Positions 9,284 to 18,041 of a stretch of 64,000 bases of DNA are shown here, piece by piece. How positions within the stretch are numbered: position 1 is the stretch's first letter; every line of letters starts with the position of its first letter. The stretch is from Neisseriaceae bacterium (GTDB taxonomy: Bacteria > Pseudomonadota > Gammaproteobacteria > Burkholderiales > UBA11063): the NCBI GenBank assembly GCA_947446595.1, contig CANFGS010000006.1:19280-83279 (forward strand), read 5' to 3'. Below the pieces are notes generated by a model, which was not told the DNA's origin, searched no databases, and was given only the letters and a program-made list of their open reading frames with translations. A program made the translations under genes and the position numbers.

Positions 9284-9312
9284 TCTCTCATTTTGAGAGA
9301 TAGTGATATAAT
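9284..9312 (+). promoter_or_regulatory. Operator palindrome overlapping the rightward early promoter
   Basis: TCTCTCATTTTGAGAGA at 9284-9300 is a perfect 17-bp palindrome. Seven bases downstream lies TATAAT (9307-9312), preceded by TG one base upstream, giving an extended -10 element (TGATATAAT). There is no good -35, as is common with extended -10 promoters. A repressor bound to the palindrome would block polymerase. This is the probable PR-like promoter and main operator of the prophage; a related half-site lies at 9461-9470. Confidence 0.7.
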
Positions 9313-9441
9313 ATCGCTAGAACTTTTTAATAATTTCCATTTTAAAAGTAAAGCCTACAGGCATTGCAGTGAAAATGGAATATGCATATTAGTTCTAGCT
9401 AACAGGTGGCTAAGTTTTTGCAAGCGACATAGCCATCTGTT
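9313..9441 (+). ncRNA. Highly structured leader or small RNA of the immunity region
   Basis: Directly after the early promoter the sequence can fold into nested, near-perfect stems. GCTAGAACT (9316-9324) pairs with AGTTCTAGC (9391-9399), 9 of 9. Inside it, TTCCATTTT (9335-9343) pairs with AAAATGGAA (9372-9380), 9 of 9, enclosing a small GCCTACAGGC hairpin (9353-9362). A second stem follows, ACAGGTGGCTA (9402-9412) with TAGCCATCTGT (9430-9440), 11 pairs with one G-U. No credible protein is encoded here and no cro-like gene exists between the promoter and the first early gene at 9564. It may be a regulatory leader or a stable immunity RNA; no U-run marks its 3' end. Confidence 0.55.
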
Positions 9442-9460
9442 CCTCAGGCTCTATTATACC

Positions 9461-9470
9461 ATTATGAGAG
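9461..9470 (+). promoter_or_regulatory. Operator half-site
   Basis: ATTATGAGAG matches one half of the palindrome at 9284-9300 and of the distal site at 207-219. It lies between the structured RNA and the first early gene. It could be a weaker secondary repressor site. Confidence 0.3.
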
Positions 9471-9563
9471 AATAAATGATGATAAATTAAACTCTCGTAC
9501 ACTTGCTCAGTTTGCAAAAGACTCTTTATTTATAAATTTTAATATGCATACGGAGGTGTAACC

Positions 9564-10514
9564 TTGAATAAACCATTCATCAAATTATTACTAAAACATC
9601 CTATTGCATATCACAAATGTTTTGCCGAGCTAATGAAAAGTGCGAGCGGTGGCTTATTTTTATCTCAAGTCTACTACTGGTGGAGTAATAAAAGTGGTGA
9701 TTGGAATTATAAATTTAATCAAGATTTTATGGAAGAGCTTGGTTTAAGCGAATGGGAATTAAGAAAAGCTAAAGAGAAAGCGATTGAGCTGCAAATAATT
9801 GATTTTAAGTTAGGTAAAGTTGGCAAATTAGCTAATGTACCATTTTACAAAATCAATGAGGACAGCCTATTTAGCCATTTAGAACAGCTAAGTAAAATTA
9901 AACATGAGCAAGCAAATTTCTCATCCTCATTAGCTATTGAGGAATCCACACTAGGTATTGAGTATAACTCTAAAGGTCATGAGGATACCTCAACAGGTAT
10001 CGAGAAATACACAACACCTCTTGAGAGTGTCTCGCAACCATTATATACAGAGATTACTACAAAAACTAACTCAGAGACTATAGCAAAAAATATAAATGCC
10101 ACTAACAATAAAACTGGTGAATTAGAAATACTACCAGAACCAGAAATAAAATCAGCATCTTGTAATAATTCTGGTGTGGTTACAAAAAATAGTGATCTTG
10201 TGTTTGATTATACTGATTTTGATGATTTACAGGCAAAAGCGATTGAGGCTTGGTTTGTTTATCGCAAAGAAGCTAAAAAGACCTACAAGACCAAGTCCCG
10301 TTTAACCGCATTACGCAATAAGATGCTGGAACTAAAAGCATCTGATCTACTCATTGAAGCAATTAACCACAGTATTGCAATGGAGTACAGGGGATTATTT
10401 CCGCCCAATAATGCTGGGCGTTATGTACCTTCAGGTTCACCGCCTAAAAAGCAGTTTAATTATGTTCATGATTTCACCAATGAAAAGCCTGGACAACAAG
10501 TTGATACATTTTAA
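9564..10514 (+). CDS. Phage replication initiation protein, winged-helix type
   Basis: This 316-residue protein looks like a phage replication organiser (DnaD/DnaT or O-like). The N-terminal half has a winged-helix pattern (AELMKSASGGLFLSQVYYWW, then FMEELGLSEWELRKAKEKA at about residues 50-70). The C-terminal part (about 225-290) has the W..YRKEAKKTYKT...LTAL and IEAINHSIAMEYRGLFPPN pattern typical of such initiators, with a low-complexity linker between. The start is a TTG at 9564 behind a strong GGAGGTG at 9552-9558. It is followed 38 bp later by the helicase-loader gene, which fits the initiator-loader pairs of many temperate phages. The origin may lie inside this gene but I could not identify iterons. 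Confidence 0.75.
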   Translation: MNKPFIKLLLKHPIAYHKCFAELMKSASGGLFLSQVYYWWSNKSGDWNYKFNQDFMEELGLSEWELRKAKEKAIELQIIDFKLGKVGKLANVPFYKINEDSLFSHLEQLSKIKHEQANFSSSLAIEESTLGIEYNSKGHEDTSTGIEKYTTPLESVSQPLYTEITTKTNSETIAKNINATNNKTGELEILPEPEIKSASCNNSGVVTKNSDLVFDYTDFDDLQAKAIEAWFVYRKEAKKTYKTKSRLTALRNKMLELKASDLLIEAINHSIAMEYRGLFPPNNAGRYVPSGSPPKKQFNYVHDFTNEKPGQQVDTF

Positions 10515-10552
10515 TTACGCTAAACCATAAACCAAATATTGAGGAGTTCACC

Positions 10553-11311
10553 ATGTCAATAAAATTTACCTTTGGCATTATTGCAGAAGAACAACGAACC
10601 TGTGATAAACATAAGCAAGAGTATACTAGTCGTATGTTTATGCGTAGTGATGGTGGGGAATATTGGACTGGATGCCCTATCTGTAATGAAGAAGAACAGC
10701 GACAAAAACGTCGGCAAGAGCAACTTCAGGAACAGATCGCTTATAAACAACGCCAAATTGCCAGATTATTTAAACAATCGGCTATTCCACCACGCTTTAG
10801 TGATGATAGCTTCGACAATTACATTGCTGATACTGCTGAGAAATCTACAGTAAAAAACTCCATGCTAGAGTTTGCAAATAATATTGCCAACAATCTAAAA
10901 CTTGGGCGCAATGTCATTTTAGCGGGTAACTCAGGCAATGGTAAGACGCATTTATCAGTTGCTACCGCTAAAACCGCTATTAATGGTGGTCATACCGCAT
11001 TATTCACAACTGTTGGCGAAATGATCGACAAAATCAATGAAGCTGGCTGGAATAAAGCTACTGCAATTGATAACTATACCGTACCCGATTTGCTAATTTT
11101 AGATGAAGTTACCTACACGCTTAATAGCGAAGAGCAAAAAAACCTGTTTAAGGTTATCAATAAGCGTTATGAGCAAGTTCGTTCCACTATTATACAAACT
11201 AATTTACCCATGCCTGATCTTAAAAATGTGCTGGGTGAACGCATTATTGATCGCCTACGTGAGAATGGTGGAGTTGTGCTTTATTTTACATGGGAGAGTT
11301 ATCGCAAATGA
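10553..11311 (+). CDS. DnaC-like helicase loader ATPase
   Basis: The 252-residue AAA+ protein resembles DnaC/IstB-type loaders, which place the replicative helicase on single-stranded DNA. An N-terminal zinc-ribbon-like segment shows CDKH (about residues 18-21) and CPIC (about 41-44). The ATPase core has GNSGNGKTHLS (Walker A, about 123-133), LLILDEV (Walker B, about 182-188) and a sensor-like QTNLPM. The upstream GAGG gives a normal ribosome site. Its TGA overlaps the ATG of the next gene (ATGA at 11308-11311). It works with the initiator encoded just before it. Confidence 0.88.
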   Translation: MSIKFTFGIIAEEQRTCDKHKQEYTSRMFMRSDGGEYWTGCPICNEEEQRQKRRQEQLQEQIAYKQRQIARLFKQSAIPPRFSDDSFDNYIADTAEKSTVKNSMLEFANNIANNLKLGRNVILAGNSGNGKTHLSVATAKTAINGGHTALFTTVGEMIDKINEAGWNKATAIDNYTVPDLLILDEVTYTLNSEEQKNLFKVINKRYEQVRSTIIQTNLPMPDLKNVLGERIIDRLRENGGVVLYFTWESYRK

Positions 11312-11688
11312 ATAACACCAATTATACCCATAGCATTACGATGCCATACCCAATTAGCACAAATCGCTATTACCGTAACCTTCAGCATATTACTACTTTA
11401 TCTAAAGAAGGTCGATTATTTAAACAAACAGTTAGGTTGGCAAATTTGCGCATTAAGCCAATTTTGGATGATGTGGTGCTAAACATTACTATCCACCCAA
11501 AACAGAAAAAAGATGGCGGTGCTTATAACCAGATTATTGACCTTGATAATGGGCTCAAGTGTATTTTAGATAGTCTGATTGGAGTTGTTTACCATGATGA
11601 CAAGCAAGTTAAGGGATTACATGTTGACTATGGTTCATCAAAAGTTGGTGGTGCAGCCACAGTTTTAGTCAGTAAATTTGTAGTGTAG
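11308..11688 (+). CDS. rusA: RusA-like Holliday junction resolvase
   Basis: The 126-residue product resembles RusA, which cuts four-way junctions made in phage recombination and replication. Features are MPYPISTNRYYRNL near the N-terminus, KDGGAYNQIIDLDNGLKCIL around residues 65-85 with the conserved Asp pair (DLDN), and VVYHDDKQV around 93-101 (DDxxV), where acidic metal ligands of RusA lie. I chose the ATG at 11308 because it overlaps the preceding stop as ATGA; an ATG six codons upstream is in the same frame but inside the loader gene. The gene lies in the replication block, which is its usual place. Confidence 0.88.
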   Translation: MNNTNYTHSITMPYPISTNRYYRNLQHITTLSKEGRLFKQTVRLANLRIKPILDDVVLNITIHPKQKKDGGAYNQIIDLDNGLKCILDSLIGVVYHDDKQVKGLHVDYGSSKVGGAATVLVSKFVV

Positions 11689-11700
11689 GTTACCTATTAA

Positions 11701-12576
11701 ATGCAACATTTAATCAATAAGATTCATCATGCCAATTGTTTTGATGTTTTGGCTCAAATACCAGACAATAGTATTGACTTGGTATTAACTGACCCACCAT
11801 ATCTAACTACCAAATTGGAGTATGATGTTTTGGCAGCTAAAACCCTTGATTTGAACAAGTGGTTTGCTGAGATTATTCGTGTTGCTAAACCAACTGCACC
11901 AATATTGATTTTTAGTAGTGGCAAATTTACCTACAGGATGGTCAATATTGGCTGGCAATATTTTAGGTATGAGCTTATCTGGGATAAAGTTAATAAGGTA
12001 ACAGGTGCATTAGATTCAAACTCCCGACCATTATTAAACCATGAATTTGTATTGTATTTTAGTAAAAACTTTGTACGTGGGAGCAATAAAAGCAATTTGG
12101 AGCGTAATGTTTATAACCATGAAGTGCTTGTTTCAAAAACTGATATTAAGAAAAATCGTGGCTTAACTTTATACGGCAAACACAATGGTTTTGAATATAA
12201 AAAACTCAATGATAAAAAATATCCAAAGAGCATATTGCGTTATAACAAACCCAATATTAAGTGGACGCATCCATCTGAGAAACCTTTCGGGCTAATTGAA
12301 CGCCTAATTTGCCTATATTCTCACCCAAATAGCATTGTGCTAGATACTTTTTCTGGTAGTGGCGTAGTTGCTCATGCGTGTATTTTAAATGATAGAAACT
12401 TTATTGCTACCGAACTGGATGCCAAGTTCCATGCGGGTTCAATTAAGCGATTAAGTAACTGCATGTTTGCAAGTCAGGTTATTGCTAATAATGAATTTAA
12501 TGCACTAGAACCAATTTGCGACGCACTGCGTCGTGATTTTAAAGTTAGTAATCATGAAGCACCAAACCATTTATAA
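11701..12576 (+). CDS. Orphan beta-class DNA methyltransferase
   Basis: The 291-residue protein is an N6-adenine or N4-cytosine DNA methyltransferase. TDPPY (about residues 30-34) is the catalytic motif IV, and HPSEKP followed by LDTFSGSGVVAHA (about 184-214) is motif X/I; catalytic motif before AdoMet motif makes it beta class. No partner endonuclease is next to it, so it is a solitary phage methylase, probably protecting phage DNA from host restriction or tuning expression. It is distinct from the HsdM in the same element. It follows the resolvase gene by 12 bp. Confidence 0.9.
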   Translation: MQHLINKIHHANCFDVLAQIPDNSIDLVLTDPPYLTTKLEYDVLAAKTLDLNKWFAEIIRVAKPTAPILIFSSGKFTYRMVNIGWQYFRYELIWDKVNKVTGALDSNSRPLLNHEFVLYFSKNFVRGSNKSNLERNVYNHEVLVSKTDIKKNRGLTLYGKHNGFEYKKLNDKKYPKSILRYNKPNIKWTHPSEKPFGLIERLICLYSHPNSIVLDTFSGSGVVAHACILNDRNFIATELDAKFHAGSIKRLSNCMFASQVIANNEFNALEPICDALRRDFKVSNHEAPNHL

Positions 12577-12919
12577 AGAACTAGGTATTAGCTATAAGAA
12601 CTATACCAAACTGCGCAATAAATACAGATTCTTTGCGTACATTACCGATTTATTAACACTGGATTATGTGCTAAACCTTGATGGTGATCTGGCTAATAAC
12701 CTACTGAGGGATTTAAAAGAAATACTACAGCACAAAGCGGTATTGCGAGGCTTAGACTTGGCTTTATTTGGTAGTTTACGCTGTTTTAGTTTAGATAATT
12801 TGCAACTTATCCGTAGCTTGGCGGAAGCAACTAATCGTTACCAATCACATAAATGGCAGTACGGTAGTCCAGATATTGGGCATACTGGTACTGGAGATAA
12901 AAATGTCATCAATATATAG
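12554..12919 (+). CDS. Unknown 121-aa phage protein
   Basis: A helical protein with no motif I recognise. The start at 12554 (MKHQTIYKEL) is chosen because it removes a longer overlap with the methyltransferase gene; a start 21 bp upstream is possible. The first 25 residues (ELGISYKNYTKLRNKYRFF) could form a small helical DNA-binding unit, but this is not clear. It overlaps the end of the methyltransferase gene and the start of the helicase gene, so it is part of the same transcript. Confidence 0.6.
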   Translation: MKHQTIYKELGISYKNYTKLRNKYRFFAYITDLLTLDYVLNLDGDLANNLLRDLKEILQHKAVLRGLDLALFGSLRCFSLDNLQLIRSLAEATNRYQSHKWQYGSPDIGHTGTGDKNVINI

Positions 12920-14432
12920 CCTAATTCAAAGCATTTACCAGATTGGCAATATGCTGGTATATAACGGTAAGAATATCCTGCTTGATGGTAAAAACGCCTA
13001 TGAAGCATTACAAACTTACTTAACCGCACGTGAGCTAGAATTACTAAATCAACATATTACTGACTATTTTTATGGTGATGTAGCCGAATATAACAAGCAT
13101 TTAATTGCAACTGGTCGGGATAAATTAGCGGGTTATGAGTTTGCTGTGGTAGCTAAAGAACATGGCTTGGATGTTTATGTAAAAACCAACCCAAACACCA
13201 ACGAGCTTAAATACCTGACCTCCACTATTGAAGAACGCCACTTACAAAAGCTATACAACTATATGCTCTATGTTGCCAATAATCAAAACATTGCCCATAT
13301 GCCTGAGAAAATTGCTAAAAAATATTTGCAAGATTTAATCAGGAGCAAGAGCTTCCATATCAACGTACCCAATATTGTATCCATAAGCAATTCTACCAAT
13401 GAATACTGCTTTAGCTATATACCACTGGAGCAAATCCGAGAGCTAAACAAAAATAACCAAACCCCCGCATGGGATAACTTTTTACTCCAGTTTAATCTTG
13501 AAGTTGAGCGTGAACTATTTATGGCGTTTGTCTATAGCATATTTAAAGCGGATAATTTTGGTCGGCAAATACTCTGGTTACAAGGTGCAGGACTAAGCGG
13601 TAAGTCAACCGTAGTTAATGTTATTGCTGATGAACTAAAACGCTACGGTGAGCATTTAGTTAGAACCATTGCGGGTAGATTCAACTTTGATAAATATGGC
13701 TTTGATGGTTTAGATCAGGCTCGTTTATCTATTGTATCCGATACCAAAGAGCGAGCATTATTATCCCGCCCAGAAATATTGCAAATCACGGGTAATGATT
13801 ATGTTCATGTACAAGGTAAATTTAAGCAAGCTAAAACCATCAAGATATTTAACAAAGTTATTGCCGTGAGCAATGTGTCACCGTTTGTGAGCATCAGCAA
13901 ATTACATGAAACCAGCCGAATGCTGTATTTGAGGTTGGATACTGAGCTATGCAAACAACGGTTTAACTTTTGGTACAAAAATAATAGCAATAATGACAGA
14001 GGTGACTGGAAATCTCAACTACATAAAGAGTTTGACAAATTTTTAGCTAACTGTGCCGATTATTATTACAAATATTTAGCTACTGATGGTAGCTTTCAAA
14101 TACCACCAGAGTTATGGAATAAGCTGGAGGAAAACAGCATTAGCAGTTACCGTAATGTAGTTAAAGCATTTGTGGATAATTGCCTTGCACACATTGATGG
14201 TAAGCGTATCTCGCTTAAGTCTGCTCAAGAAAAACTAAAGAAGTTCACTAATGTAAAAAGCGTCACTACTGTTTTGGCAATGGAGCTATACCAGACATTG
14301 GAATCTGAAGGCTATCGCATTGAGACTTTGCAAAATAAATCAGTAAAAATCATGGCAATTATGAACTGCCAATTTAAAAATGACCATCTAACTTTTGAAC
14401 AACTACAAAAACAACTATTGGATAAGGAGTAA
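12903..14432 (+). CDS. D5-like SF3 helicase/primase-type NTPase
   Basis: The 509-residue protein carries a superfamily 3 helicase core: LWLQGAGLSGKSTVVNVI (Walker A, about residues 223-240), a Walker-B-like LSIVSDTKE (about 273-281) and KVIAVSNVSPFVS (motif C with the sensor Asn, about 309-321). This layout is found in phage and plasmid D5/P4-alpha type replication NTPases. The N-terminal 200 residues show no obvious primase zinc finger, so it may be helicase only. I chose the ATG at 12903, which has GGAG ten bases upstream. It lies at the end of the replication block, beside a separate DnaC-like loader. Confidence 0.8.
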   Translation: MSSIYSLIQSIYQIGNMLVYNGKNILLDGKNAYEALQTYLTARELELLNQHITDYFYGDVAEYNKHLIATGRDKLAGYEFAVVAKEHGLDVYVKTNPNTNELKYLTSTIEERHLQKLYNYMLYVANNQNIAHMPEKIAKKYLQDLIRSKSFHINVPNIVSISNSTNEYCFSYIPLEQIRELNKNNQTPAWDNFLLQFNLEVERELFMAFVYSIFKADNFGRQILWLQGAGLSGKSTVVNVIADELKRYGEHLVRTIAGRFNFDKYGFDGLDQARLSIVSDTKERALLSRPEILQITGNDYVHVQGKFKQAKTIKIFNKVIAVSNVSPFVSISKLHETSRMLYLRLDTELCKQRFNFWYKNNSNNDRGDWKSQLHKEFDKFLANCADYYYKYLATDGSFQIPPELWNKLEENSISSYRNVVKAFVDNCLAHIDGKRISLKSAQEKLKKFTNVKSVTTVLAMELYQTLESEGYRIETLQNKSVKIMAIMNCQFKNDHLTFEQLQKQLLDKE

Positions 14433-14437
14433 ATGTA

Positions 14438-15187
14438 ATGGCAACAGAAACATTGGAATTGCAACCAGTTGAGAGCAACCGAGATATTGAGAACAAATAT
14501 CGGGATGAGTTACTAACCTTTTTTAGCAGTGGCATATTTTTATTTGACACCAAAATTGGTGACAACCAGCATACTAATCCAATTAAATTACAAAATGCAT
14601 TGGTTGATTATTATTCAAACGATAAACTTAAAAAAATGACTAAACGCCTATTTGACGCAGTAAATAGCTACCATAAGGCGGAATTTGACCATCAAATCAA
14701 CACTTCCACAGATAAAAAAGTATCCCATGTTGACAATAGCCAGCCGTATCAGAGCTACACCGAACAATTGCAGTTTATGAATTACACCGTGACTAAAAAT
14801 CTACGAGATGATTTTATCTACGGCATTATGCTATCACTACTGATGCAGGAATTATTTAACACACCTAAACAGGTAGAAAATCAAATCATTAGTGAAGCAG
14901 TTAATAAAATCAATGACCGTATTGAAATTATATCCAGCGACCAGGTTATCAAGATTACTCAAGGCTTAACCATAGTCAAATGTAAGGCATTAGGTTTAAA
15001 TCAGTATAAATGGCAAACAATGGAAGATGATCGGGTACGCCCAACCCATGAAGCCAATAATCAAAAGGTATTTGATTGGGATAACCCACCAGAGAAAACG
15101 GGACATCCTGGTACTGAGATTAATTGTCGGTGCAAGCCAGTAATTATTGTGGATAGAACTATGGCTAGTTTACTTGACTTAATGTAA
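14438..15187 (+). CDS. Minor head protein with phage Mu F-like C-terminus
   Basis: The 249-residue protein ends in the Mu gpF/SPP1 gp7 signature: WQTMEDDRVRPTHEANNQKV followed by HPGTEINCRCKPV (about residues 191-232). Proteins with this domain are minor capsid or head morphogenesis factors that join the portal region during head assembly. It is unusual in position, since it precedes the terminase genes; it normally follows the portal. It is also short, so the N-terminal part of the family may be reduced. It starts 5 bp after the helicase gene. Confidence 0.7.
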   Translation: MATETLELQPVESNRDIENKYRDELLTFFSSGIFLFDTKIGDNQHTNPIKLQNALVDYYSNDKLKKMTKRLFDAVNSYHKAEFDHQINTSTDKKVSHVDNSQPYQSYTEQLQFMNYTVTKNLRDDFIYGIMLSLLMQELFNTPKQVENQIISEAVNKINDRIEIISSDQVIKITQGLTIVKCKALGLNQYKWQTMEDDRVRPTHEANNQKVFDWDNPPEKTGHPGTEINCRCKPVIIVDRTMASLLDLM

Positions 15188-15249
15188 ATCCAAAGCCAGA
15201 ACTACCGTTAGAAACTGAAGTAAGAGAAGCATTTAACTATAATTGCGTT

Positions 15250-15717
15250 ATGATGAGAAATATAGAAAACCCCAGATTAGCGAATAAAAAAGCAAAAAAT
15301 ATTAATGCAGTTAATACCCAGTTTAATCCTGATTACTGTGGGCTATTAATTGAGCATTGCGAAAGTGGGCATTCTCTAGAGACATTTGCTGGAGCTTATA
15401 ACATTAGCCCAGACAAGATTGTGCAGTGGGCAATGGAATATCCAGACTTTAAAGATGCCGCTAAAATTGCCTTAACCAAGCAAATGTATTACTGGGAATG
15501 CCAGCTACTGGAAGGTATGCGTTCAGGCGAAAAGTCGCAAATAGAATGTGCCAAGTTGATGATAACCAGCTTTAAAAATGTAACCGAAAACAAGATACGT
15601 GAGAGCCTATACGATGACTACAAAGAACAAAAAAACGAAAAACTCCGCACAACTGATACTGATTTAGCCAAAGAGCTTCAGGCTAAGTTAACTAAATTAG
15701 AGGAAATTAATAAGTAA
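15250..15717 (+). CDS. Small terminase subunit-like protein
   Basis: The 155-residue protein has a helix-turn-helix-like segment HSLETFAGAYNISPDKIVQW (about residues 41-60), followed by DFKDAAKIALTKQMYYWE and a charged helical C-terminus. Small terminase subunits show this order: DNA-binding HTH, then an oligomerisation region. It lies three genes before the large terminase subunit. It would bind the packaging-initiation site and hand DNA to the motor. Confidence 0.65.
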   Translation: MMRNIENPRLANKKAKNINAVNTQFNPDYCGLLIEHCESGHSLETFAGAYNISPDKIVQWAMEYPDFKDAAKIALTKQMYYWECQLLEGMRSGEKSQIECAKLMITSFKNVTENKIRESLYDDYKEQKNEKLRTTDTDLAKELQAKLTKLEEINK

Positions 15718-15718
15718 A

Positions 15719-16075
15719 ATGAATGCTCCAGATAGAGACACTCAATTAGCAAGACGGATATATAGGCTACCTACAGCCTATAAAACCGTTATATTGCAAT
15801 TAGTCTCTAAATGTGAGGATTTACGTACCAAAGATTGTATAGAGCGACATTTACAAAATGCTAACAGTATTATTGGTTCATGCATGATGGATGATGGTTA
15901 TCAAAAATTACCCAAAGTTAAAACCAAATATTACTTCATTGATAAACACGATAATAACCGCCTAACCATTGAGCAAATGGCACGCAAATTTAACAAATCC
16001 ACCAAAACTATTTATTACTGGGTATACACCAAATACCAATTTTTATTTAACAATTATGAGGTTACGAGAGAATGA
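15719..16075 (+). CDS. Small HTH protein in the packaging block
   Basis: A 118-residue protein with a C-terminal helix-turn-helix-like segment, LTIEQMARKFNKSTKTIYYW (about residues 83-102). It begins one base after the preceding stop and its own stop overlaps the next start, so the genes are translationally linked. It may be a transcription regulator of late genes or an accessory terminase factor; nothing in the sequence decides this. Confidence 0.55.
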   Translation: MNAPDRDTQLARRIYRLPTAYKTVILQLVSKCEDLRTKDCIERHLQNANSIIGSCMMDDGYQKLPKVKTKYYFIDKHDNNRLTIEQMARKFNKSTKTIYYWVYTKYQFLFNNYEVTRE

Positions 16076-16410
16076 GTAATTTAAATACACAACCAGTATC
16101 GTTAACTCCAATATTAGGTACTCCATTACTGTACCAAGTCAATGCTGATACTACTGGTAAGGCTGTTCCAATTCAAAATCAAAGGCTGCATAACTTAGCT
16201 GTACAAGGGGCAAACTTTGGCAGTGGTACAGTTGCAATTGAGTGGTCACTGGATGGTACAACTTGGAGTCCATCATTAGGTACAGATGGTAAGGCAATAA
16301 CCTTTACCCAAAATGGCTTAGTTGGTAGTTTATCAATTAATGGTATTTATTTGCGAGCTAGTTTATCAGGTAGTACTGGTGCGCAAAATGTAACCGTAAC
16401 CCTTAATTAG
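16072..16410 (+). CDS. Small beta-rich virion-associated protein, unknown
   Basis: The 112-residue product is rich in Gly, Ser, Thr and alternating hydrophobic residues, which suggests a beta-sandwich (VAIEWSLDGTTWSPSLGTDG). It begins inside the end of the previous gene (ATGA overlap) and precedes terL by 14 bp. Small beta-sandwich proteins in head operons are often decoration or stopper proteins, but I cannot assign it. Confidence 0.5.
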   Translation: MSNLNTQPVSLTPILGTPLLYQVNADTTGKAVPIQNQRLHNLAVQGANFGSGTVAIEWSLDGTTWSPSLGTDGKAITFTQNGLVGSLSINGIYLRASLSGSTGAQNVTVTLN

Positions 16411-16424
16411 CATCAATATTAGCC

Positions 16425-18041
16425 ATGCACCAAATAAAGCTAATTCTGGATAAAATCAAGCATGGTACTGCAACCAATAGTGAAATTGAGTTAGCTAATA
16501 GCTGGCTACTATTACAAAAAATAAATAACTTTGCTAACTTTTGCAAATTCATGATACCTGAATTTGATTGGCAATGGTATCACGACATCATTATGAATAA
16601 AATACAGCAGTTAATTGATGTTGGGCGTGGTAATTTGATTATTGAGATGCCACAACAACACGGAAAAACAGTTGTGGCAGGAGTATTACTGACCAGTTAT
16701 ATTTTTGGTCGCTTTCCTGAGAAGCGATTGGTTTATGCCACCTATAATGAAGAGCGTGCCAAGGACGTAGTACAAAACGAAATCTTGCCCATGATTATGT
16801 CGGATATTTATTCACAGGTATTTCCTGAGAGTAAAATCAAATGGAATGTTGAGGAAGAGTTAGATAGTAAGATCAAGAAAAAGAAAGAAGCCACAGCTCT
16901 GGGATTTAGTAACGTTAATTCTAATCGTGGTGGTTTTAAAGCTGCTGGACGCAGAACCATGCTAACTGGTAAACCAGCACATCTACTTATTATTGATGAT
17001 TATTTCAAAGATGATTCAGAAGCATTTAGCCCTAAAATTAGAGACCAGGTTTGGAATTGGTATGCAACAACTGCTCGTACTCGTCAGCAAGTTAATACTA
17101 TAAAAATCGTATTTGCTACCCGTTGGCATAGTGATGATTTAATCGGTAGAATTAAAAAAGAAAGTTTACTCAATAGAGACAATCCAGACTATATTCAATG
17201 GGATATTTTAACTTTCCCTGCATTAAAAGAAGCTCATCACGCTAATTATGAGTATGACAAGCGTAAGATTGGCGAATATCTAGATGTTAACAAAAAACAC
17301 TTATACGCTGAATTTAAGACAGACATTCGTGCTTGGCGTGCGCTATGCCAACAAGAGCCGCTGGATGAGAAGGGCTTAATATTCCAGCGTGATTATTTCC
17401 ACCAATACGAACAATTGCCTGAAATACAGCAAGTGTATATTTCAATTGATACCAATTTTACTAAAACTGCCAAGCATGGTGATGATTGCGGCATTACTGT
17501 ATGGGGAACTAATAATCATCGCTATTATTTACTGGATTTTTACAATGCTAAATACAATTTTATTGAGCTAAAAAATAAGGTGGTAGACCTAATTAAGATT
17601 TACCCCAATTATGCTGGCATATTGGTAGAACTAAAAGCTAATGGTGCAGCACTAGTAGATGAACTAAACCAATACTTCCCTAGAGTTTATGGCATTGACC
17701 CAGAAAATAAAAGCAAATTACAGCGGGCGCAGTATGTACTGGATGAATTTGTAAATAACCGAGTATTCGTGCCAACTAAGCAATTACAACCAAGAATTGA
17801 TTTTTATATCGAGCAACTATGCCAATTCACTGGGCAAAAAGATGGCGTGGATGATCTGGTGGATAGTACCACCATGTTTTTAGGTTATGTGAAGCACACT
17901 ATTATTCGCATACCTAGCCTTGAGAGCTTAAATAAGCTGGCAATACCTAATTTGGCTAATAAACTCTTCGGCAAGCCAAGAATGAGCAAAATAAATGCTA
18001 CTGTAACCTCAAGTGGTTTTAGTCGGAGACGATTATGGTAG
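16425..18041 (+). CDS. terL: Terminase large subunit
   Basis: TerL is the ATP-driven motor and nuclease that packs and cuts phage DNA. The 538-residue protein has MPQQHGKTVVAG (Walker A variant, about residues 74-85), LLIIDDYFKD (Walker B, about 188-197), a coupling motif near VFATRWH, and a C-terminal RNase H-like nuclease with SIDTNFT (about 339-345), GILVELKANG and a late Asp pair (DGVDDLVD). Length and order of motifs are normal. Its last seven bases overlap the portal gene start. Confidence 0.93.
   Translation: MHQIKLILDKIKHGTATNSEIELANSWLLLQKINNFANFCKFMIPEFDWQWYHDIIMNKIQQLIDVGRGNLIIEMPQQHGKTVVAGVLLTSYIFGRFPEKRLVYATYNEERAKDVVQNEILPMIMSDIYSQVFPESKIKWNVEEELDSKIKKKKEATALGFSNVNSNRGGFKAAGRRTMLTGKPAHLLIIDDYFKDDSEAFSPKIRDQVWNWYATTARTRQQVNTIKIVFATRWHSDDLIGRIKKESLLNRDNPDYIQWDILTFPALKEAHHANYEYDKRKIGEYLDVNKKHLYAEFKTDIRAWRALCQQEPLDEKGLIFQRDYFHQYEQLPEIQQVYISIDTNFTKTAKHGDDCGITVWGTNNHRYYLLDFYNAKYNFIELKNKVVDLIKIYPNYAGILVELKANGAALVDELNQYFPRVYGIDPENKSKLQRAQYVLDEFVNNRVFVPTKQLQPRIDFYIEQLCQFTGQKDGVDDLVDSTTMFLGYVKHTIIRIPSLESLNKLAIPNLANKLFGKPRMSKINATVTSSGFSRRRLW

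Noticed and set aside
9313..9441. Retron-like non-coding RNA
   Set aside because: Nested stems recall retron RNAs, but no reverse transcriptase gene is present anywhere in the window.
9293..9475. Open frame of 60 codons starting with TTG after the repressor operator
   Set aside because: The TTG lies inside the operator and upstream of the promoter -10, so the promoter's transcript would not contain the start; the region folds into stems instead.
9446..9562. Coding-like frame (ERINDDKLNSRTLAQFAKDS) before the first early gene
   Set aside because: The frame has no usable start codon and no ribosome site, and ends at the ribosome site of the next gene.
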